From positions 4,232,167 to 4,296,166 of the forward strand of contig JASKMD010000024.1 of the NCBI GenBank assembly GCA_030144725.1: a DNA stretch of 64,000 nt, in the 5' to 3' direction. The translations under genes and the position numbers were made by a program. The stretch is from Haematococcus lacustris (Eukaryota > Chlorophyta > Chlorophyceae > Chlamydomonadales > Haematococcaceae). The notes under the pieces were generated by a model. That model made no database searches and was not told where the DNA came from. It saw only the letters and a program-made list of their open reading frames with translations. Numbering within the stretch: the first letter of the stretch is position 1; the number at the start of each line of letters is the position of its first letter. Below, piece after piece: positions 44,867 to 54,667 of this stretch.

Positions 44867-45442
44867 AGCGTGTTCGACATGTAAGAACGGTGAAAGCGAT
44901 GGGCTTCCCGCCAGGTGCCCAGGCGCAAAACCTAGTCAACCTTCTCACTGGTACTACTCACTGTCGAACTTCATTGGGAGCAGCTTTTAAGCCTTCATCG
45001 CTTGGGAGCAGCAGGACGCTGACAGGTTGGTCGCTGACATGTTCTCTGTCCCTCCACAAGCTGGGACCACAGGCGCCATCTTTTGGAAATCAAGGCCCGT
45101 CCCTGTGCAGGATCTCCAAGTCGAGCAACGGCGGCGCTGCTTGGCCAGCTGCCCAGCTCCCATGGGCGCGGCCCCGGCCCGGCTGCGTCGCCGGCATGGC
45201 GGATGTTCAGGCGGCTGACACGTATAACCTGATGCCCTTGCTTGTTGAGTACATCAATCCCCTGATTTGAGACTGCATTGCCATGCTGCGCACGGGGAGC
45301 AACCACCTGGATTAGTCACAGTGGGTAAGAGCTATTGCAGCTGAATTGTGACCATTACATGTACATGCAGCCACGAACTGAATATAATAAGTAATGAGAC
45401 GGGGGGAAACAATAGGTTTTTAAAGGGTGCTTGGGTGCTTGG
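44427..45442. repeat. Direct duplication, left copy (TatD 5' end)
   Basis: About 1 kb that recurs in the same orientation at 53774-54790. It contains TatD exon 1 and its upstream region. Identity is high, with scattered substitutions. Differences include a 1-base deletion (ACACGTATAACC against ACACGGTATAACC) and CTGATTTGA against CTGATTCGA near 45220-45270. Confidence 0.93.
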
Positions 45443-45652
45443 CAGATAATTCACACGGTTAGAAATCGGACAATACTCAGAATTTGTACATCAGCAAAAG
45501 ACCGAAAAGTTGGGGGCCCCAACCGCCAGCTCCGTTAGGCCGCAGCCGCACCCACCCGCAGCAAGACTCGCCCAGCACGTTGCGTGGCAGCCAAAGAGTT
45601 GGCTTCCCTGCGCCCGCCCCCACCCCAACGCTGAACGCTGCTCAACAAAGCA

Positions 45653-45841
45653 ATGCAGCCAGGTTACCCACGCCGAGAGCGGGGCGCAGGCCACACCGTT
45701 AAGTTCAGCATGGGCGGTGCTGCCCCGCTGCCAGCCCAGCCAGCCCAGCCCGCCCAGCCTATGCGAAGGCGAAATCGCCCTGGTCAGCCTGCTCCCCAGC
45801 GTGCGTCTCAACGTGCAACCCACGACCAGCCGGAGCTCTAG
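45653..45841 (+). CDS. 62-residue Pro/Gln/Arg-rich ORF in left arm
   Basis: ATG at 45653, stop at 45839-45841. The product begins MQPGYPRRERGAGHTVKF and continues with AQPAQPAQPMRRRNRPGQ. The right arm encodes the identical protein (minus strand, 53555-53367). No family is recognised. Conservation may only reflect recent arm homogenisation. Confidence 0.3.
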   Translation: MQPGYPRRERGAGHTVKFSMGGAAPLPAQPAQPAQPMRRRNRPGQPAPQRASQRATHDQPEL

Positions 45842-45854
45842 GACCGCCACATCC

Positions 45855-46311
45855 CAGCACTGCCCCACCCCATCCCAGCCCTGCCCCACCCCATCCCAGC
45901 CCTGCCCCACCCCATCCCAGCCCTGTCCCACCCCCTCCCAGCCCTGCCCCACCCCCTCCCAGCCCTGCCCCACCCTCTCCCAGCCCTGTCCCACCCCCTC
46001 CCAGCCTTGCGTTGCCCCTTCTCTCCCTGCCCAGCCCTGACCCACCCCCTCCCAGCCCTGCCCCACCCTCTCCCAGCCTTGCGTTGCCCCTCCCTCCCTG
46101 CCCAGCCCTGCCCCACCCCCTCCCAGCCCTGCCCCAACCCCTCCCAGCCTTGCATTGCCCCTTCCCTCCCTGCCCGGCCCTGCCCCACCCCCTCCCAGCC
46201 CTGCCCCACCCTCTCCCAGCCTTGCGTTGCCCCTCCCCTCCCTGCCCAGCCCTGCCCCACCCCCTCCCAGCCCTGCCCCACCCCCTCCCAGCCTTGCGTT
46301 GCCCCTCCCTG
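45855..46311. repeat. 20-bp minisatellite CCTCCCAGCCCTGCCCCACC
   Basis: About twenty imperfect 20-bp units, with interspersed AGCCTTGCGTTGCCCCTCCC segments that form a higher-order repeat. The mirrored, shorter version is at about 53080-53350. Confidence 0.92.
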
Positions 46312-46815
46312 CCCTGCCCTGCCGTGCCGTGCCCTGCCCTGCCCTGCCCTGCCCTGCCCTGCCCTGCCCTGCCCTGCCCTGCCCTGCCCTGCCCTGCCCT
46401 GCCCTGCCCTGCCCTGCCCTGCCCTGCCCTGCCCTGCCCTGCCCTGCCCTGCCCTGCCCTGCCCTGCGCTGCCCTGCCCTGCCCTGCCCTGCCCTGCCCT
46501 GCCCTGCCCAGCCCTGCCCTGCCCTGCCCTGCCCTGCCCTGCCCTGCCCTGCCCCGCCCCGCCCTGCCCTGCCCTGCCTAGCCCTGCCCTGCCCTGCCCT
46601 GCCCTGCCCTGCCCTGCCCTGCCCCTCCCTGCCCTGCCTGCCCTGCCCTGCCCTGCCCTGCCCTGCCCTGCCCTGCCCTGCCCTGCCCTGCCCTGCCCTG
46701 CCCTGCCCTGCCCTGCCCAGCCCAGCCCTGCCCTGCCCTGCCCTGCCCTGCCCTGCCCCGCCCCGCCCTGCCCTGCCTAGCCCTACCCTGCCCTGCCCTG
46801 CCCTGCCCTGCCCTG
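46312..46815. repeat. CCTGC pentanucleotide tract, about 500 bp
   Basis: About one hundred CCTGC units with a few CCGC, CCAG and CCTAG interruptions. The partner tract in the right arm (about 53005-53075) has only about fifteen units. Pro-Ala-Leu-Cys-type frames across it are artefacts. Confidence 0.95.
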
Positions 46816-47145
46816 CCTGTAGGTGTGTGGCAGTGCAGGCTGCAGGTGTGCTGCAATGCATGAGCAGCAGCAGGCTGCAGGTGTGCTGCAATGCATGAGC
46901 AGCAGCAGGCAGCAGTGCATGTGCTGGAGTGCATGAGCAGCAGCAGCAGCAGGCTGTAGTGCATGAGCAGCAGTGTATGGGCAGAAGCAGGAGGCTGCAG
47001 GTGTGTGGCAGTGCAGGCTGCAGGTAGCAGCAGGCTGCAGGTGTGCTTCAGTGCATGAGCAGCAGCAGCAGGTTGTAGGTGGGTTGCGGTGAATGAGCAG
47101 CAGCAAGAGCAGCAGGCTGTAGTGCATGAGCAGTGCATAGACAGC

Positions 47146-47401
47146 AGCAGCAGGCTGTAGGTGTGGCGCAGTCAGAGCCCATCAGTGCCCAGTCAGTCCC
47201 CATCAGTCAGAGCCCATCAGTGCAGTCAGAGCCCATGTAAGAAGAATGTTGCATGGTACAAAAGCTTTCAAAAGGCTGTCCTAATCTTCCGTTCAGTTCC
47301 ATGTCACACAACGTGATTTGTAAGCTGTGAATGGCCAAGATGTAATGAAGAAAACGGTGGTGGTTATCAGCCGTGTATCCTCGTCATATATGATACCTAC
47401 G
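47146..47401. other. Inner unique segment of the long-TIR element
   Basis: Contains three or four copies of CAGAGCCCATCAGTG near 47165-47235, then unique sequence. No gene seen. Confidence 0.5.
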
Positions 47402-48135
47402 CCCCTTGTATGGACAACACCACCACGCGGTGATGCGCTCATGCTGCAAACGTGGTAGCCACCTGCTACATACCCCCTTTGCATGTATGCATCACGGTCA
47501 TGCTTAGCAAGTGCAGGCTTGGCAGTGATCCACACCCAATGTGTCACAGCTAGCTGGACTACGGATGGTACCTATAGTGGAGGCTCACCAGATCCAGCCA
47601 CATGCTAGGGTGTGGTGCGCCACATGCCCCTTGTATGGACAACACCACCACGCGGTGATGCGCTCATGCTGCAAACGTGGTAGCCACCTGCTACATACCC
47701 CCTTTGCATGTATGCATCACGGTCATGCTTAGCAAGTGCAGGCTTGGCAGTGATCCACACCCAATGTGTCACAGCTAGCTGGACTACGGATGGTACCTAT
47801 AGTGGAGGCTCACCAGATCCAGCCACATGCTAGGGTGTGGTGCGCCACATGCCCCTTGTATGGACAACACCACCACGCGGTGATGCGCTCATGCTGCAAA
47901 CGTGGTAGCCACCTGCTACATACCCCCTTTGCATGTATGCATCACGGTCATGCTTAGCAAGTGCAGGCTTGGCAGTGATCCACACCCAATGTGTCACAGC
48001 TAGCTGGACTACGGATGGTACCTATAGTGGAGGCTCACCAGATCCAGCCACATGCTAGGGTGTGGTGCGCCACATGCCCCTTGTATGGACAACACCACCA
48101 TGCGGTGATGCGCTCATGCTGCAAACGTGATAGCC
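47402..48135. repeat. 225-bp tandem repeat, 3.2 copies
   Basis: Copies start with CCCCTTGTATGGACAACACC at 47402, 47627, 47852 and 48077 (partial). The three full units look identical by eye; the last fragment differs slightly (CACCATGCGG, GTGATAGCC). A 62-codon frame repeats in each unit, but nothing indicates it is a gene. Confidence 0.95.
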
Positions 48136-48278
48136 GAGGTATGTAGGTGCGTAATGAGCTAGTGGTATGGCCGGGTGGTGTCACAGTGTGCCACAGTCAC
48201 TATGGTAGTTGTGTTGGCTTACATCAGAGTGTACCACAGCTGTTGTGTTGGCTAGGAGGCAGGGCGGTGCTAGCAGTG

Positions 48279-48520
48279 TGTTGGAGCAAGGCATGCTAGG
48301 TTCAGCCAGCCCATCAGGGGTTGAGCTAACTGTATCTCAAGTGTGACTTCTGTTTTAGGCTCCGCTCAGTGACGTAGTGCTTTACTGTGTTTGTCCGGTG
48401 AAGCGCTGCCTCTTAGCGAGGGCCTCTTTCTCTTTCAGGTGGGCTTTATACTTGCTATAGTGTGTAACTGTGTTTGTCCGGTGAAGCGCTGCCTCTTAGC
48501 GAGGGCCTCTTTCTCTTTCA
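48279..48520 (+). repeat. 5' LTR of the copia element
   Basis: 242 bp. It contains an internal direct duplication of about 83-bp period: ACTGTGTTTGTCCGGTGAAG starts at 48384 and 48467, and both copies end CCTCTTTCTCTTTCA. Confidence 0.95.
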
Positions 48521-48547
48521 GGTTATGGGCCCACGGCACTGGTGCCG

Positions 48548-51034
48548 ATGGTAAAATCAGAGGCAGACGTCAGCGCTCCAGCCGAGCAGCCACAGATGGC
48601 GCTCGTTATGCCACAGCCGTTGCCCCTGAATGAAGCCACTTCGTTTGTCGAATGGCGACATGGGGCGATGGGCCAGTTGAGGCTGGCCGGGCTGTGGAAG
48701 GCAATGGTTGGCGAGGACACAGACCCAGTCCGTTGTGAGCGTGCGTATGCATGGCTGCTGTGCAACTGCAAGTCGCACTACTTGCGACTTGTAGTGGCAG
48801 CCGAGACAGCACCTGCAGCCTGGAAAGCCCTGCTGGCGGACCAGCAGCCGAACAGCTACCAGCTGTGGGAACAGCTCAACAGCCTGCAGATGCAGCCCGG
48901 CGAGACTGTGGGGCAGGTGCACAGCAGGCTGCTGGAGATTGTGTGGCAGCTGTCAGCTGCCAAGGAGCAAGTCAGCGAGCCCCAACAGGTCATGGCCTTG
49001 TTGAAGGCTATGCCTCCCTTGCCGCAGTATGAGAATGCAAGGGACTTCATCACATTTGGGTCTCTGCGCTCCCCACTCTCCCTCACCGAAGTCAAGCGCA
49101 CACTGCAGATTGCAGAATCCCGTGCGCAGCAGGCTGGAGTGTCAGCCCAGCTGGCTGCAGTGCGTCTCCGGGGCAAGGGTGGGGGTGGTGGGGGTGGTCG
49201 GGGTGGCAGCAGCAGCAGCGGTGGCAGCAGCAGCCGCACGCAACCGGCTGCCGTGCCGGCAGCCTCCTCCTCATCCTCAACCGCACCGCCACGCCCACGG
49301 GCAGCCGCCAACGTCAAGTGCTTCAAATGTGGCAAGCGTGGCCACTACGCACGAGACTGCCCAGACCCCGCACGAGATGGTGGTATGGCGGGGCCTGGGG
49401 CTGGTGGTGAGGGTGGTGGTGCAAGCGGGGGTGGTGCGGGTGGTTGGGCTGGTGCGGGCAAGAGCAGCAGTGGGTCAGCCGGGCTATCCAGCGTCACCCT
49501 TGCTGCTGTGCATGCGAGCACACTCAGCCATGTGGCTGGCGCAGCCCCCCCCTTGCCTGCCTGCATGCCTGCTGAGGCAGGTGTGGGAGTGGGTGGGGCT
49601 GAGGTGCACAGCTGCAGCGCAGAAGGGGGCAGTGTGGTCAGCTGTGGGGACATGACCTGCTGTTGGAGCCATGCAGTAGGGCTCTCCCCTATGCTGCCCT
49701 GTGTAGTCGACAAGCATGCCTCTCTTGCCCCTGAGACAGCTGCAGAGCCAGGCTTGCTAGCTGTTGCCTCTACCCAGCAGCTGGACAGCAGCATGAGGGT
49801 GTGGGTGGCAGATTCTGGGGCTAGTCACCACATCACCCCTGAGCGCTCCTTGCTGCATGGGTATCAAGGGTTTGCGCAGCCAGTCTCTATGGGGCTGGGC
49901 AAGAGCTCAGTGCAGCTGTATGCCTATGGGAAGGGCAGGGTGCGGCTGGCAGTGGATGGGGTGAGGATGGAGCTGCAGGATGTGTTGTGGGCTCCTGAGG
50001 CCAGCACCAACTATTTCTCCACCCTCGCAGCAGCTCAAAAGGGCTGGGAGATCAGGCAGACAGCTGACACCATCACCATGGAGTCCAGCAAGGGGGAGCT
50101 GGTCAAGGGCAGGGTGGTTGGCAGGCAGTATCAGCTCAGCGGTAGCGCGCAGCCTGCTGTGGTGGCATGTGAGCCGCCCGCCTCAGCGCAAGCTGTGACT
50201 GCGGTTACACCGCAGTTGCTGCATGAGAGGCTGGGCCACCTTAGTTACCGGGCCATTGGTGACATGATCAGCAAGGGAATGGTGGAAGGGGTGGAACTCA
50301 GCGCGGGGCAGTGCAGAGCAGCAGGTAGTGGGGTGTGTCCTGGCTGTGCAGCGGGCAAGCTGCACCGGCGTGTAGCCGACACGCTGCCCTCCCTTGCTGC
50401 CCGGGTTGCGGCACCCTGCGACCTTGTGCACACTGATGTGTGCGGTCCCCTCCGCATTCCCAATGCTGCTGGCTACTGCTTTGTGCTCACCTTCCTTGAT
50501 GAGCACAGTGGGCTGTCACTCATAGCCCTTCTCAAGGCCAAGTCAGAGGTGCCAGCAGCCATCAGGGATGCTGTCGAGTGGTTTGAGACACAGGGGGGCC
50601 GCAAGGTCAAGGTGCTGCGCAACGACCGGGGGACTGAGTATGTCAACCAGGCTGTCAGGGAATTTCTCAGTGGGAAAGGCATCATCCACCAGCAGACCGC
50701 CCCGTTCAGCCCACAACAGAATGGCAGCGCAGAACGCTTAAACCGCACGCTGTTTGAGAAGGGTCGGTGCCTGCTGTACAGCAGTGGGCTCTCAGTTAAC
50801 TTCTGGCCCTATGCCTTGCGCTTTGCCAATTATGTGCGCAACCTGTCCCTGGTGCGAGGCAAGGCGGGCACTCCCTGGGAGCTGTTCTCGGGGGTGCGGC
50901 CAGACCTGTCAGCGCTGTGGGTGTTCGGGGCACGGGCGTATGCCCATGTGCCCGAGCACATGGGCAGCAAGTTGGGCAGCAAAGCGGTACAGGGGGTGTT
51001 TGTGGGATATGAGCTGAGCAGCAAGGCTTACTAG
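48548..51034 (+). CDS. Copia gag-protease-integrase polyprotein
   Basis: 828 residues from ATG 48548 to TAG 51032-51034; there is no nearer in-frame ATG downstream of the LTR. Copia-type gag occupies about 20-200, then Gly/Ser-rich linkers. The CCHC zinc knuckle CFKCGKRGHYARDC is at about 258-271, and the aspartic protease motif VADSGASHH at about 420. A GAG-pre-integrase segment (LLHERLGHLSYRAIGDMI, CPGCAAGKLHR) is followed by the integrase core, with Asp in DLVHTDVCGPL, Asp in LRNDRGTEY and Glu in NGSAERLNRT. The TAG falls where copia polyproteins normally continue (next codons VLLPGGKLLITKDVVFDE), so it is a nonsense mutation or a readthrough point. Confidence 0.93.
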   Translation: MVKSEADVSAPAEQPQMALVMPQPLPLNEATSFVEWRHGAMGQLRLAGLWKAMVGEDTDPVRCERAYAWLLCNCKSHYLRLVVAAETAPAAWKALLADQQPNSYQLWEQLNSLQMQPGETVGQVHSRLLEIVWQLSAAKEQVSEPQQVMALLKAMPPLPQYENARDFITFGSLRSPLSLTEVKRTLQIAESRAQQAGVSAQLAAVRLRGKGGGGGGGRGGSSSSGGSSSRTQPAAVPAASSSSSTAPPRPRAAANVKCFKCGKRGHYARDCPDPARDGGMAGPGAGGEGGGASGGGAGGWAGAGKSSSGSAGLSSVTLAAVHASTLSHVAGAAPPLPACMPAEAGVGVGGAEVHSCSAEGGSVVSCGDMTCCWSHAVGLSPMLPCVVDKHASLAPETAAEPGLLAVASTQQLDSSMRVWVADSGASHHITPERSLLHGYQGFAQPVSMGLGKSSVQLYAYGKGRVRLAVDGVRMELQDVLWAPEASTNYFSTLAAAQKGWEIRQTADTITMESSKGELVKGRVVGRQYQLSGSAQPAVVACEPPASAQAVTAVTPQLLHERLGHLSYRAIGDMISKGMVEGVELSAGQCRAAGSGVCPGCAAGKLHRRVADTLPSLAARVAAPCDLVHTDVCGPLRIPNAAGYCFVLTFLDEHSGLSLIALLKAKSEVPAAIRDAVEWFETQGGRKVKVLRNDRGTEYVNQAVREFLSGKGIIHQQTAPFSPQQNGSAERLNRTLFEKGRCLLYSSGLSVNFWPYALRFANYVRNLSLVRGKAGTPWELFSGVRPDLSALWVFGARAYAHVPEHMGSKLGSKAVQGVFVGYELSSKAY

Positions 51035-52063
51035 GTGCTGCTACCTGGTGGCAAGCTCTTGATCACCAAGGACGTGGTGTTCGATGAGCTTAACCGGGGG
51101 CCGCCCACCCGGGAGGCAGATCTGGCCATGCACTTGCCACAGCCTGAGCCAGAGCCGGGGGTGCTGGTGCCGCATGCTGTGCATGTGCCGGTTGAGGTGC
51201 AGTTGCCTGCACCGCCAGCAGCTGTACCAGCTCCGCTAGAGCGCGCGCCAGCACCACCAGGTGGTGCAACCAGCAGCGCAGGAGCTGACAGCGACAGCAC
51301 CGTAGGGGCTGGCAGCGGCAGCAGCGCAGGGGCTGGCATCGGCAGCTACGTAGGGGCTGGCAGCAGCAGCAGCGCAGGGGCTGGCAGCGGTGGGGGCACA
51401 GAGGCTGATGGTAGCGGTGTGGGCACAGGGGCTGGCAGCAGCGCAGGGGCTGGCAGCAGCTCAGGGGCAGGCAGTGGTGCAGCTGGCAGCCGCGCAGGGA
51501 TTGGCAGAGGTGCAACTGGCAGTGGTGCAGTAGTGGCTGAGGGCAGCAGTGGTGGTGGCGCTGTCGTGCGCCAATCTAGTCGGTTGCGGGGTATTCAGCC
51601 TGAGTTTGCGGGGGTCAGATCCGTGGCTGTGGCGGAGCTTCCTGCAATTGTCTATGGCTCTCTTTGGTCTGCGCCGGGCCCGACGGGCGTGGCATGCACT
51701 TTCAAGGGAGCAGCTGGAGCAGCTAAAGCAGCTGGTTTCCACAGCCTCACCTGCACACAGCTATCTAGCCACTATGATGCAGGGTGTGTTGGCTGATCTG
51801 TCTCTGGGCTCTGCTGTGGTGCAGCCTGTCACCATCATGTGTGACAATGAGGCTGCTCTCACCCTGGTCAAGCATTCATTGCATCTGCACGTTCTAAGCA
51901 CATTGATGTCTTGCATCATTTTGTGCGTTAGCGGGTGGCGCGTGGTGAGCTGGTCTTCAAGTTCTGTGGCTCTGCAGCCAATGTGGCTGATGTGTTCACC
52001 AAGGCTCTGCCTTCTGTCAAGTTTGGATTTTGCAAGGCTGGTATGGGGATGGTGAAGCTCTGA
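51035..52063 (+). pseudogene. Broken copia pol 3' half, RT mostly deleted
   Basis: After the TAG the frame gives VVFDELNRGP and a long Gly/Ala/Ser spacer, then RQSSRLRGIQPEF. Most of the reverse transcriptase is absent: only a fragment resembling the LYGLRQAPRAWH motif (ALFGLRRARRAWHALSREQL, another frame, about 51637-51700) is present, and no YVDD motif was found. The RNase H end is visible (PVTIMCDNEAALTLVKHS), then a frameshift, then DVFTKALPSVKFGF and a stop at 52061-52063. The element cannot encode its own reverse transcriptase. Confidence 0.88.
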
Positions 52064-52136
52064 CGTAGGCTGAGACCCAGTGGCTTTGGTGTTCAGTTTT
52101 AAGTTGTGAGGTCTGATGGCCAGGCCTGAGGGGGTG

Positions 52137-52378
52137 TGTTGGAGCAAGGCATGCTAGGTTCAGCCAGCCCATCAGGGGTTGAGCTAACTGTATCTCAAGT
52201 GTGACTTCTGTTTTAGGCTCCGCTCAGTGACGTAGTGCTTTACTGTGTTTGTCCGGTGAAGCGCTGCCTCTTAGCGAGGGCCTCTTTCTCTTTCAGGTGG
52301 GCTTTATACTTGCTATAGTGTGTAACTGTGTTTGTCCGGTGAAGCGCTGCCTCTTAGCGAGGGCCTCTTTCTCTTTCA
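52137..52378 (+). repeat. 3' LTR of the copia element
   Basis: Matches the 5' LTR throughout by eye. It is preceded by a short purine tract, CCTGAGGGGG, the likely polypurine primer site. Confidence 0.95.
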
Positions 52379-52689
52379 CAGTGTTTAGGCTGGAAGGTTT
52401 AGGCTTACCCCATATACCATATGCCACCACACGGTATTACATCGACTCTGCAATTGGCACGGTCAAGGACGCTAGGTCTATTGTATGCGGCTACACAAGC
52501 AATGGCATGGTTGAACAACCGCAAATTGCATGCCTTTATTTGCATGGAGCTACCAAGACCACCGCAGACCATGCCAGATCTATGCCTTATAATCTTCTCT
52601 GTCGTAGCAGTGTCGGGTTGCCACTCCAGCTTTGTGCATGCAACCAGATACACACCGCACATGTTGCTGTCTTTGCACTGCTGGTCATG

Positions 52690-53765
52690 CATTACACTGC
52701 AGCACATGCACTGCAGCACATGCACTTGAGCCTGGTGCTGGTGCTGCTGCTCATGCACTGAAGCACACCTGCAGCCTGCACTGCCACATACCAACAGCCT
52801 GCTGTTGCTGCCCATACACTCCTGCTTCTGCCCATGCACGGCTGCTCATGCATTACAGCCTGCTGCTGCAGCTGCTGCTCATGCACTCCACCACATGCAC
52901 TGCTGCCTGCTGCTGCTGCTGCTGCTCATGCATTGCAGCACACCTGCAGCCTGCTGCTGCTCATGCATTGCAGCACACCTGCAGCCTGCACTGCCATACA
53001 CCTACAGGCAGGGCAGGGCAGGGCAAGGCAGGGCAGGGCAGAACAGGGCAGGGCAGGGCAGGGCAGGGCAGGGAGGGGCTACGCAAGGCTGGGAGGGGGT
53101 GGGGCAGGGCTGGGAGGGGGTGGGGCAGGTCTGGGCAGGAGGTGGTGGGGCAGGGCTGGGCAGGGAGGGGAGGGGCAACGCAAGGCTGGGAGGAGGTGGG
53201 GCAGGGATGGGAGGGGGTGGGGCAGGGCTGGGCAGGGAGGGGAGGGGCAACGCAAGGCTGGGAGGGGGTGGGGCAGGGCTGGGAGGGGGTGGGGCATGGC
53301 TGGGCAGGGAGGGGAGGGGCAACGCAAGGCTGGGAAGGGGTGGGGCAGTGCTGGGATGTGGCGGTCCTAGAGCTCCGGCTGGTCGTGGGTTGCACGTTGA
53401 GACGCACGCTGGGGAGCAGGCTGACCAGGGCGATTTCGCCTTCGCATAGGCTGGGCTGGCTGGGCTGGCTGGGCTGGCAGCGGGGCAGCACCGCCCATGC
53501 TGAACTTAACGGTGTGGCCTGCGCCCCGCTCTCGGCGTGGGTAACCTGGCTGCATTGCTTTGTTGAGCAGCGTTCAGCGTTGGGGTGGGGGCGGGCGCAG
53601 GGGAGCCAGCTCTTTGGCTGCTCCGCAACGTGCTGGGCGAGTCTTGCTGCGGGTGGGTGCGGGTGCGGCCTGACGGAGCTGGCGGTTGGGGCCCCCAACT
53701 TTTCGGTCTTTTGCTGATGTACAAATTCTGAGTATTGTCCGATTTCTAACCGTGTGAATTATCTG
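52690..53765 (-). repeat. Right inverted arm of the long-TIR element
   Basis: Reverse complement of the left arm: CAG-rich zone, short CCTGC tract, minisatellite, the 62-residue frame (53555-53367, minus strand), and terminal CCGTGTGAATTATCTG. It differs from the left arm mainly in repeat number. Confidence 0.88.
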
Positions 53766-53944
53766 GTGCTTGGGTTTTGGGGTGGGGGCTGGGGTGACCC
53801 TGGGCTCAGCCGCAGTCCGACTAACAGCCACCCTGCTCTAGTGAGGTCTTGCGACAAACCCAGACTGCCGCCCTGCTCACCTCCGGTCCCAGCGGCAAGA
53901 CCGCCTGCCTACCAGGCCTCCCTACCCACCTTGCACAATCGCAC

Positions 53945-54217
53945 CTTGCGTGGCAGTGCCCGCTGCAGCTCCAGCACCCGCTCCCAGTCTCCCTCCGACA
54001 CACCCATCACCGCCACAGCTGGCGCTTGCACCCTCTGCAGCCGCTCCTGGCTGTCAGGGCCTTGCTGGGGATGGCAGTGGGCGTCAGGCAGGCGCAGAGG
54101 CAGCACGCTGCAGCTGCTTTGCGAGGGCGGGCAGGCGGGGCCAGGACTGATAAGAGCATGGGGCATGCTGCAGGCAGTCCGCAGCGCATTTAGATGTTTC
54201 CTGTACAATACTGGCAT
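53945..54217 (-). pseudogene. Orphan TatD exon 1 copy
   Basis: Identical in protein to exon 1 of the TatD gene (start 54217, DAHCHP motif present, donor at 53945). It has no following exons on the left, where the long-TIR element begins. Any transcript would read into transposon sequence. Confidence 0.85.
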
Positions 54218-54433
54218 AGCGTGTTCGACATGTAAGAACGGTGAAAGCGATGGGCTTCCCGCCAGGTGCCCAGGCGCAAAACCTAGTCAACCTTCTCACT
54301 GGTACTACTCACTGTCGAACTTCATTGGGAGCAGCTTTTAAGCCTTCATCGCTTGGGAGCAGCAGGACGCTGACAGGTTGGTCGCTGACATGTTCTCTGT
54401 CCCTCCACAAGCTGGGACCACAGGCGCCATCTT

Positions 54434-54667
54434 TTGGAAATCAAGGCCCGTCCCTGTGCAGGATCTCCAAGTCGAGCAACGGCGGCGCTGCTTGGCCAGC
54501 TGCCCAGCTCCCATGGGCGCGGCCCCGGCCCGGCTGCGTCGCCGGCATGGCGGATGTTCAGGCGGCTGACACGGTATAACCTGATGCCCTTGCTTGTTGA
54601 GTACATCAATCCCCTGATTCGAGACTGCATTGCCATGCTGCGCACGGGGAGCAACCACCTGGATTAG
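54434..54667 (+). other. Possible 3' exon of an unrecognised gene
   Basis: An open frame on the plus strand ending RLTRYNLMPLLVEYIN, then PLIRDCIAMLRTGSNHLD and TAG at 54665-54667. It has protein-like composition but no ATG at the left boundary, so it could only be a terminal exon. In the left duplicate the same segment carries a 1-base deletion and a TGA. The family is not recognised and upstream exons could not be fixed. Confidence 0.25.

Larger units (their letters stand above)
45443..47145 (+). repeat. Left inverted arm of the long-TIR element
   Basis: Starts CAGATAATTCACACGG. It carries a 62-codon ORF, a 20-bp minisatellite, a long CCTGC tract and a CAG-rich zone with repeated TGCAGGTGTGCTGCAATGCA. 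It matches the reverse complement of about 52690-53765; the length difference comes mainly from the longer CCTGC tract here. Confidence 0.88.
48279..52378 (+). mobile_element. Ty1/copia LTR retrotransposon, complete ends
   Basis: 4.1 kb. LTRs are 242 bp (48279-48520, 52137-52378), start TGTTGGAGCAAGGC and end TTTCA. The 5-bp target duplication CAGTG lies at 48274-48278 and 52379-52383. The LTRs appear identical by eye, so insertion is recent. The domain order gag, protease, integrase is that of Ty1/copia (integrase before reverse transcriptase). The element sits inside the long-TIR element. The pol 3' half is damaged, as described separately. Confidence 0.97.
45443..53765. mobile_element. 8.3-kb long-TIR element, 8-bp target duplication
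   Basis: The left end CAGATAATTCACACGG (45443) is repeated inverted at the right end (to 53765). The inverted arms continue inward for over 1 kb each. The 8-bp word GTGCTTGG flanks both ends (45435-45442 and 53766-53773). TSD length and the 5'-CAG terminus are compatible with the hAT superfamily, but no transposase was seen. The interior holds CAG-rich DNA, a 225-bp tandem array and a later copia insertion. The flank itself contains tandem GGTGCTT words, so the exact target duplication is slightly ambiguous. Confidence 0.8.

Noticed and set aside
45491..46891. Long Gly/Gln/Ala/Arg-rich and Pro/Ala/Leu/Cys-rich frames
   Set aside because: They are translations of the 20-bp minisatellite and CCTGC tract in the transposon arm.
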